Shown: one piece after another, positions 1-5,726 of the stretch
Numbering within the stretch: the stretch's first letter is position 1
How the letters are laid out: each line of letters begins with the position of its first letter
Assembly: GCA_031271245.1 (NCBI GenBank)
Contig: JAISWC010000084.1
Location: 1-9,721, forward strand
Length of the DNA stretch: 9,721 nt
Direction: 5' to 3'
Source of the DNA: Tannerella sp.
Lineage (GTDB): Bacteria; Bacteroidota; Bacteroidia; Bacteroidales; Tannerellaceae
The notes under the pieces: model-generated
What the model was told of the DNA's origin: nothing
The model's database searches: none
Seen by the model: the letters and a program-made list of their open reading frames with translations, nothing else
Translations under genes and position numbers: made by a program

Positions 1-1
1 A

Positions 2-700
2 TGGGCTGCCGGCAAGTCCGGCAAGTGGGTGAACAAATACTACCTGGCGGTATTGTACGATTTCCTGGGCGAAGACGAAAAAGCGTCAAAACTCTGGGCA
101 CAGTGCGGCGACACTCCCGGCGATGCGGTGTTCTATCAGGCGCGTGCGCAGTTCCGTAAAGGGGAAGAACGGTTAAAGGATTTGCTTCGCGCCGAAAATC
201 TGGAAAAATCGTGGCGAACGGGATTGGCATTGATACGTCATTATCAGGATACAAAACAGTATGATGCGATGTACGAAAAGGCAAAAGAATACGCGGCAGC
301 ATATCCCGGCAACGACATGATTGGATTAAAATATGCCGCGGCCATGCTCCTGCAAAAGAAATACCGCGAATGTGCCGGTTACCTGTCTCATCTGAACGTT
401 CTGCCCAACGAAGGCGCTTACGAAGGTCGCATAGTATATCGGAAAGCCTGGCTGTTCCGTGCGCTCGAAAACGTGCAGGCGGGGAAATACCGGGAAGCCA
501 TATCGGAAGTCGAACAGTCGAAACTCTGGCCCGAACATCTCGGCGTCGGCAAACCCTACGACGAAAATATCAACCTGAGTGTCGAAAACTTCATCACCGG
601 ATACTGCAACGCCAAACTGAACGGCGTCAAACCGCCGCAGTTCGCCGCCACAGCTTCGTCCGACGAAGTCGCACAGGAAGCCGCACGAATATGCAGATAA
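2..700 (+). CDS. TPR-repeat protein, C-terminal part of a DUF5107-like protein (5' partial)
   Basis: The reading frame is open from base 2 to a TAA at 698-700, giving 232 residues with no stop before the left edge. The GTG at 29 is only an internal valine, so the gene starts outside the window. The protein is alpha-helical and repetitive. Successive segments fit degenerate TPR units, such as YYLAVLYDFLGEDEKASKLW near the left end and a stretch around AMLLQKKYRECAGYL. A later segment reads LWPEHLGVGKPYDE. From memory, this LGVGKPYD segment matches the C-terminal TPR region of Bacteroidota DUF5107 proteins, whose N-terminal domain is a mutarotase-like beta-sandwich thought to act in carbohydrate metabolism. 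That N-terminal domain is not in the window, so the family call is an inference from the TPR tail alone. TPR units normally mediate protein-protein contacts. The gene is co-oriented with the SusC/SusD pair and 170 bases upstream of it, so it may belong to the same locus. Confidence 0.75.
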   Translation, partial: WAAGKSGKWVNKYYLAVLYDFLGEDEKASKLWAQCGDTPGDAVFYQARAQFRKGEERLKDLLRAENLEKSWRTGLALIRHYQDTKQYDAMYEKAKEYAAAYPGNDMIGLKYAAAMLLQKKYRECAGYLSHLNVLPNEGAYEGRIVYRKAWLFRALENVQAGKYREAISEVEQSKLWPEHLGVGKPYDENINLSVENFITGYCNAKLNGVKPPQFAATASSDEVAQEAARICR

Positions 701-870
701 CATCGGACGGCCACAGTCAATAACATTTTAAAACGGAATGCCTATGGAAAAAACAGAATGAACAAATGACAGCAAAGCGAAGGGGAAACGCAGGTACCGT
801 CTTCCGGTCGCGTCAACTTTAAAACGTGAAAAGTACCTTATTAAAAATAATTTTTAATCACATAACAAAT
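701..870 (+). other. Intergenic leader before susC; no recognisable promoter
   Basis: This stretch separates the TPR gene from the transporter. I see no TAnnTTTG element here, unlike the gaps before the two later genes, so transcription of the SusC/SusD pair may start from a different type of promoter or come from upstream. A TTTAAAACG nine-mer occurs twice, at 727-735 and 818-826. Three tiny open frames (738-761, 758-769 and 766-822) are chained by ATGA stop-start overlaps. The last 45 bases are strongly A/T-rich, as is usual ahead of Bacteroidota start codons. No clear terminator hairpin follows the TPR gene. Confidence 0.4.
848..857 (+). promoter_or_regulatory. A/T-rich start-proximal element of susC
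   Basis: TAATTTTTAA ends 13 bases before the ATG at 871. It is a two-base-longer variant of the TAATTTAA found at nearly the same distance before the next three genes. There is no Shine-Dalgarno sequence. The spacing supports ATG 871 over the in-frame GTG at 826. A role in ribosome recruitment is an inference. Confidence 0.4.
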
Positions 871-3800
871 ATGACAAACACATTTATTAACGGCATAAAA
901 AATGCCACATTTAAAAAGCTTGTAAAGATTGTGATGCTGTCCGTTTTTCTCCTGATGACGGGGATCGGGATGGCAAGCGCCAACGGTGGCTATTCGCAGG
1001 AATCGCCCGAACCGGCGCAGAGTAAAGCCCGAATAACGGGTACGGTCGTCGATCAGGCGGGCGAACCGGTCATCGGGGCGAATATTGTGGAAAAGGACGT
1101 TGCCTCCAATGGGACAATCACCGGATCGGACGGAAATTTCAGCCTGAACGTATCGCCGGGGGCGACGCTGGTCGTTTCCTATATCGGGTATGTGACGCAG
1201 GAAATCGCCGTAGGGAACAGGACGCAGTTGCAGATCGTCCTGCAGGAAGATTTGCAGACGCTGGAAGAGGTGGTCGTCATCGGATACGGAACGGTCAGGA
1301 AAAGTGACCTGACTGGTTCGGTGGCCTCGGTCTCGGACAAACAGTTTAAAGACCAGCCGGTGAAACGGGTGGAAGACATTTTGCAGGGACGCACGCCCGG
1401 CGTGGAAGTCACTACGTTGAGCGGCATACCCGGCGGGGACGTCAAAGTCCGTATCCGCGGCACCACTTCCATCAACAAGAGCAGCGACCCGCTGTATATT
1501 GTGGACGGGATTGTCAGTACGAGCGGGCTGGAAGGCCTCAACCCGTCCGACATTCAGTCCATTGAGGTACTGAAGGACGCTTCGGCCACGGCCATTTACG
1601 GTTCGCGGGGCGCCAACGGCGTCGTACTGGTGACTACCCGGAAAGGTCAGGAAGGGAAGGCGCAGATCACGGTTGATGCGGCCGTCGGTGTGTCTAATAT
1701 CATCAAGAAGTACGACTTGTTGAGCGCCTACGAGTATGCGCTGGCGCTGAACGATATCTGGGGTTCGACGACCGTGTCCGCTGCCGATGTGGAAGCCTAC
1801 CGGAACGGGACGAAGGGTATCGACTGGCAGGACATAATGACGCAGACCGGCATCAGCCAGGACTACAAGCTGAGCATTTCGGGCGGCAATGCGAAGAACC
1901 GGTATCTGGTTTCCGGTAACATGCTGGACATATCGGCCATTACGATTACGACCAAGTTTCAGCGTGCCCAGCTAAGGGTGAACCTGGATACGGAGGTCGC
2001 GCCCTGGCTGACACTTTCCACCAAGCTCAATGCTTCCAGAATGCACGGTCACAACACCGGAGTAGATCTGATGAACGTTATCAACTATTCGCCTGCCATG
2101 GAAATGAAGAACGAGGAAACGGGCGTGTACAATCGCGATCCCTACAATGCGGTCGACAATAATCCATACGGCGGGAGGATAGTCAATTACAACGACAATT
2201 ACCGGTATTACCTGAACGGGAATCTCAATCTGCTGTTCCGGATTGTGGACGGGCTTACACTCTCCGTGCAGGGCGGAGCCAACTACTACCACAATCCGAA
2301 CTATTCGTTTACTTCAGCGCTGGCGGCTCCGGGACAGATCAATGGCATGTCCAACGGTAGCGGCATGAACATCTACTGGCAGAACACCAACAACCTGACG
2401 TATCAGAAAACCTTCGGCGACCACAGTCTTACCGCTACGGCGGTATGGGAGGCCAGCAACTCCAACTGGACCAACCTGTCAATCAGCGGTTCGAATCTGA
2501 GCAATGAAGTCGTGGGTTACTGGAATATCAGTAATGCGGCCACCCGTAGCGAAGGCAATGACTATTCGGCCGAATCCATTGTTTCGGGCATCGGGCGACT
2601 GATGTACAGCTACAAGGGACGCTATATGCTGACCGGCACGTTCCGGGCCGACGGCTCGTCCAAGTTCCAGGGCGACAACAAGTGGGGCTATTTCCCCTCC
2701 GGCGCGCTGGCGTGGGACGTGGCTAAGGAAGACTTCATGAGCGATCTGAATCTGTTCCAACAGTTGAAGGCCAGGGCCAGTTTCGGCATCACCGGTAACC
2801 AGGACATCGGACGTTACAGTACGCTGGGCATGCTCTCCACCACGTCCTACGGCTGGGGAACTTCCAGTCCCTATACCGGCTATTGGGGCAATTCGTTCGC
2901 CACGCCCAATGTGCGCTGGGAAAAAACGTACCAGTATGACCTCGGTGTCGACCTTAGCATGCTTGACAGCCGCCTGAACTTCACTTTCGACTGGTTCCTG
3001 AAGGATTCCAAAGACCTGCTTTTCCAGAAAACCGTGCCCAGTTACAACGGCGGCGGCAGTTTCTGGGTAAATCAGGGAGAGGTGAAAAACTCGGGCGTTG
3101 AGTTTTCCGTGAATACTACTCCCGTAAACAGGAATGACCTGAGATGGGAAACAACCTTGAACGCTTCCTACGTAAAGAATGAAATCGTAGACCTGGCAGG
3201 CTCCGACTTTATCCTCCAAACCGTTTACAGCAACTATGGCGGCGCCATGGAAATCATGAAACCGGGCTATCCGCTCGGCTCCTTCTATCTCTACCAGTGG
3301 AAAGGATTCGACGACGCGGGCGCCAACCTGTACCAGCAGGCGAACGGTAGCCTGACGACCAGCCCGATGGCCGACGACCAGGTCGTCATGGGACAGTCCG
3401 ACCCGAAATGGACGTTCGGATGGAACAATATGGTCAGCTGGAAAAACTGGTCGGCCAGCGTTTTCATCAACGCCGCTACCGGTCACAACCGCCTGAACAT
3501 GACTCGTTACGCGCTTGCGTCCATGACCGGAATGTACCGGTTTATCACCCTGCGCGACGCCTACTACAAGGGATGGGACAAGGTGGAAAACAAGGCTGAC
3601 GCGATCTTCCCGAGCAACACCAATTCGGATACCAAGTATTACGGTAACTCGGATTTCTGGCTTGAGAACGCTTCGTTCCTGAAGCTGAAAAACATCAGCA
3701 TTGCCTACCGTATTCCGAAACAGATCGTGAAAGTGGCCGATATTCAACTGTCGGTGAGCGCCCAAAACCTGTTTATCCTGACAAAATACAAAGGGATGGA

Positions 3801-3891
3801 TCCGGAAGTGTACAGTTCGGGAGCGGGAGTGGACTATGGAGCCTATCCGGTGCCCCGTACGGTCACGTTCGGCGCCAAACTGGATTTTTAA
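871..3891 (+). CDS. SusC/RagA-family TonB-linked outer-membrane transporter
   Basis: This is a complete 1006-residue TonB-dependent transporter that would import a ligand, typically an oligosaccharide, across the outer membrane using TonB energy and a SusD partner lipoprotein. After a signal peptide (lysines, then a hydrophobic core at about 21-37, likely cut after ASA at 35-37) comes a carboxypeptidase-regulatory-like beta domain at about 55-125. The TonB box EEVVVIGYGT lies at 132-141, and the plug domain spans about 145-258 with the SusC signature around IEVLKDASATAIYGSRGANG. The rest is the beta-barrel, ending in PRTVTFGAKLDF with a terminal phenylalanine as in many outer-membrane barrels. 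There is no STN domain, so an anti-sigma/ECF signalling role is unlikely. Length is normal for the family. The frame extends upstream to a GTG at 826, but the ATG at 871 gives a shorter signal peptide n-region and better leader spacing. The partner susD follows after 33 bases. The imported substrate cannot be read from the sequence. Confidence 0.96.
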   Translation: MTNTFINGIKNATFKKLVKIVMLSVFLLMTGIGMASANGGYSQESPEPAQSKARITGTVVDQAGEPVIGANIVEKDVASNGTITGSDGNFSLNVSPGATLVVSYIGYVTQEIAVGNRTQLQIVLQEDLQTLEEVVVIGYGTVRKSDLTGSVASVSDKQFKDQPVKRVEDILQGRTPGVEVTTLSGIPGGDVKVRIRGTTSINKSSDPLYIVDGIVSTSGLEGLNPSDIQSIEVLKDASATAIYGSRGANGVVLVTTRKGQEGKAQITVDAAVGVSNIIKKYDLLSAYEYALALNDIWGSTTVSAADVEAYRNGTKGIDWQDIMTQTGISQDYKLSISGGNAKNRYLVSGNMLDISAITITTKFQRAQLRVNLDTEVAPWLTLSTKLNASRMHGHNTGVDLMNVINYSPAMEMKNEETGVYNRDPYNAVDNNPYGGRIVNYNDNYRYYLNGNLNLLFRIVDGLTLSVQGGANYYHNPNYSFTSALAAPGQINGMSNGSGMNIYWQNTNNLTYQKTFGDHSLTATAVWEASNSNWTNLSISGSNLSNEVVGYWNISNAATRSEGNDYSAESIVSGIGRLMYSYKGRYMLTGTFRADGSSKFQGDNKWGYFPSGALAWDVAKEDFMSDLNLFQQLKARASFGITGNQDIGRYSTLGMLSTTSYGWGTSSPYTGYWGNSFATPNVRWEKTYQYDLGVDLSMLDSRLNFTFDWFLKDSKDLLFQKTVPSYNGGGSFWVNQGEVKNSGVEFSVNTTPVNRNDLRWETTLNASYVKNEIVDLAGSDFILQTVYSNYGGAMEIMKPGYPLGSFYLYQWKGFDDAGANLYQQANGSLTTSPMADDQVVMGQSDPKWTFGWNNMVSWKNWSASVFINAATGHNRLNMTRYALASMTGMYRFITLRDAYYKGWDKVENKADAIFPSNTNSDTKYYGNSDFWLENASFLKLKNISIAYRIPKQIVKVADIQLSVSAQNLFILTKYKGMDPEVYSSGAGVDYGAYPVPRTVTFGAKLDF

Positions 3892-3899
3892 TCAGCAAA

Positions 3900-3911
3900 C
3901 AATTAATTTAA
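3900..3911 (+). promoter_or_regulatory. A/T-rich start-proximal element of susD
   Basis: CAATTAATTTAA differs by one base from the CAACTAATTTAA twelve-mers before the next two genes. It ends 13 bases before the ATG at 3925 but only one base before the ATG at 3913, which favours 3925 as the start. The function is inferred from position only. Confidence 0.4.
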
Positions 3912-3924
3912 AATGTCAACAATT

Positions 3925-5532
3925 ATGAGAACATTTAATATAACAATCAGGATACTTTTGGGCGCATGGCTGCTGCTGGGAACGGTCGCGTGCGAGCAGT
4001 TCCTGACGGAAGACCCCAAGGGACGGCTGGCCACCCAGACGTTTTTTTCCAGTAAGAATGATTTGAGCCTGGCGCTGAACGCGCTTTACGAGGTGGTTGC
4101 TGTAGCGCAACACGCCAATCACTATACCGGCACCAATTTACTGGCCGGCGATGACATCACCACCCATCCGGCCAGCAACAAGCAGCCGCTCCGGGAACAC
4201 GACCAGTACGACGTGTCGGACAACAACGCCTGGATGCCCTATCTCTGGACACAGCGATGGACAATGGTGAAGGCCGCCAATTTCGTCATCAACAATGCTG
4301 AAAAAACGCCCGACGTTTCGCAGGCCGAAATCCGGACAGCCCTTGCCCAGGCGCATTACTGGCGGGCCTATGCCTATTTCTATCTGGTGCAGACATGGGG
4401 GCCGGTGCCCGTCATGCTGGAGGAGGAAATCAACTACGAAGCGCCGCTGGTGCCGGTGGAGGAGATTTACAACCTCGTGGTGGAAGACCTGAAGAAGGCG
4501 GAAGAAGCGCCGGTGCTGTATACGTCCGCTCCCTACGTCCGGAACGGGATGAACATCGCCGTCAGCCAGGGCGCGGTCAAGGCTACGCTGGCCTACGTTT
4601 ACCTGTCCATGGCCGGCTGGCCGCTCAACAGGGGAACCGAGTATTACCAGCTGGCGGCCGCCAAGGCAAAGGAAGTAATCGACGGTGTGCAGAACGGAAC
4701 CTATTACTATACGCTACTGGATGAATACTGGAAAGTATACTCCTGGACGTATAACGACCAGAATCCGGAAGTCCTCCTCGGCATCTACTACAACCGCGAC
4801 CGGACAGCGAACGGGTCCCCCGCAACCGACTTCCTGCAGGACATGCAGCACGGCGGCGGATGGGACGACACGCACAGCGAAATCAAGTTCTGGAAAGACT
4901 TCCCGGACGGGCCGCGCAAGGAAGCGTCCTTTTTTCCCAAGCTCCTGCTGAATGACGGCGTGCTACACGACTGGTGGTGGGACACCGATCCTCCTTCGCG
5001 GGCGGTCGTTGCACCCTGTTTCATCAAGTCGATTGAAAGCTCGGTTCGGGGTACGGAATTTGACTACACCGATCCGAATGCCATCAGTTACAGCGGCGAA
5101 AAAATGCATCAGGTGGTGCGTCTTTCGGAAGTATACTGCTGGTATGCCGAGGCCGTGGGCCGTTCGGGACAGGTCAACGCCCAGGCTGTCGAGGTGCTCA
5201 ACAAAGTACGTAACCGCGCCGACGGAAAGGAGTCGAATCTCTATTCCACGAGTATGACGCCCGAACAACTGGCCGAAGCCGCCTACAATGAACACGGCTG
5301 GGAAATCGGGGGATACTACTGGGGATGCATCGCGCCGAGGGCGCGGGACATGTTCCGCATGTACCGCATCAAGGACCATTTTGAATACCGGAAGCAGAAT
5401 CCGATGATCGAAGTGGCGCCCGGCATATTCAGGAACGAAGCCGTCCCGGTGACGGGCAGCTGGGACGACAGTAAAATGTATGTTCCCTATCCCTACGGCG
5501 ACGTGATTCTGAATCCCAACCTGAAACGCTGA
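3925..5532 (+). CDS. SusD/RagB-family surface glycan-binding lipoprotein
   Basis: This 535-residue lipoprotein would sit on the outer surface as the lid of the SusC channel and capture the ligand. The N-terminus is a lipoprotein signal peptide, with arginines and a hydrophobic run ending in LLLGTVAC; Cys23 is the likely lipidated residue and is followed by EQFLTEDP, a typical SusD opening. Family landmarks are HYWRAYAYFYLVQTWGPVPV at 144-163, the helical segment VKATLAYVYLSMAGWPL near 218-234, and the C-terminal SusD/RagB part with VRLSEVYCWYAEA at about 398-410 and LNKVRNRAD at 425-433. The end, YPYGDVILNPNLKR, is characteristic. Aromatic residues are dense, including three consecutive tryptophans at 350-352 that could contribute to ligand binding. 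An in-frame ATG at 3913 would add four residues; 3925 is preferred from leader spacing and signal peptide shape. The gene is almost certainly co-transcribed with susC. A nested inverted repeat begins 14 bases after the stop. Confidence 0.95.
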   Translation: MRTFNITIRILLGAWLLLGTVACEQFLTEDPKGRLATQTFFSSKNDLSLALNALYEVVAVAQHANHYTGTNLLAGDDITTHPASNKQPLREHDQYDVSDNNAWMPYLWTQRWTMVKAANFVINNAEKTPDVSQAEIRTALAQAHYWRAYAYFYLVQTWGPVPVMLEEEINYEAPLVPVEEIYNLVVEDLKKAEEAPVLYTSAPYVRNGMNIAVSQGAVKATLAYVYLSMAGWPLNRGTEYYQLAAAKAKEVIDGVQNGTYYYTLLDEYWKVYSWTYNDQNPEVLLGIYYNRDRTANGSPATDFLQDMQHGGGWDDTHSEIKFWKDFPDGPRKEASFFPKLLLNDGVLHDWWWDTDPPSRAVVAPCFIKSIESSVRGTEFDYTDPNAISYSGEKMHQVVRLSEVYCWYAEAVGRSGQVNAQAVEVLNKVRNRADGKESNLYSTSMTPEQLAEAAYNEHGWEIGGYYWGCIAPRARDMFRMYRIKDHFEYRKQNPMIEVAPGIFRNEAVPVTGSWDDSKMYVPYPYGDVILNPNLKR

Positions 5533-5546
5533 CGGAAGAATGGCAG

Positions 5547-5604
5547 GCAACTTGTCGTATGATTTGATTCCGGTTGACGGAAATCGAAAAAAACGACAAG
5601 TTGC
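5547..5604. repeat. Nested inverted repeat after susD (terminator or operator)
   Basis: GCAACTTGTCGT at 5547-5558 is perfectly complementary in reverse to ACGACAAGTTGC at 5593-5604, a 12-base-pair stem. The 34-base loop holds a second hairpin, GATTCCG (5566-5572) with CGGAAATC (5578-5585), seven pairs and one bulged A. It could end the susC-susD transcript, but no T-run follows on either strand as in a classical intrinsic terminator. The right arm ends one base before the -33-like TTTG of the next promoter, so an operator role is equally possible. Confidence 0.55.
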
Positions 5605-5605
5605 A

Positions 5606-5637
5606 TTTGCTTGGTACGCGATTTATTGCTATATTTG
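5606..5637 (+). promoter_or_regulatory. Bacteroides-type promoter for the 894-residue protein gene
   Basis: A TTTG at 5606-5609 is followed after 20 bases by TATATTTG at 5630-5637. This matches the primary Bacteroides promoter (-33 TTTG and -7 TAnnTTTG) in both sequence and spacing. Transcription would begin a few bases after 5637 and leave a leader of roughly 80 bases before ATG 5727. It implies that the downstream gene can be expressed separately from susC-susD. Confidence 0.65.
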
Positions 5638-5700
5638 CGACGTAAAATTAATCAGCCGTAATCATCATTAAAAACAAATCTTTAATAATATAATGTAATA

Positions 5701-5712
5701 CAACTAATTTAA
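5701..5712 (+). promoter_or_regulatory. A/T-rich start-proximal element (CAACTAATTTAA)
   Basis: This twelve-mer ends 14 bases before ATG 5727 and is identical to the one at 8507-8518 before the ATPase gene. It lies in the predicted leader, downstream of the promoter, so a role in translation initiation is more likely than one in transcription. That role is inferred. Confidence 0.4.
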
Positions 5713-5726
5713 AACAGACAATCATC

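Noticed and set aside
29..31. GTG at 29 as the start of the TPR protein
   Set aside because: The frame is open to the left edge with family-like sequence (AAGKSGKW) before it, so this is an internal valine codon of a truncated gene.
826..870. Upstream GTG start for susC adding 15 residues
   Set aside because: GTG is a rarer start, the added residues lengthen the signal peptide n-region, and the leader element spacing fits ATG 871.
2479..3765. 428-residue open frame on the minus strand opposite susC
   Set aside because: It lies wholly inside the well-supported susC gene, has no recognisable domain, and its composition is what the reverse complement of a GC-rich coding sequence gives.
4963..5550. 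195-residue minus-strand frame opposite the susD end
   Set aside because: It is antisense to conserved SusD C-terminal motifs and shows no family features of its own.
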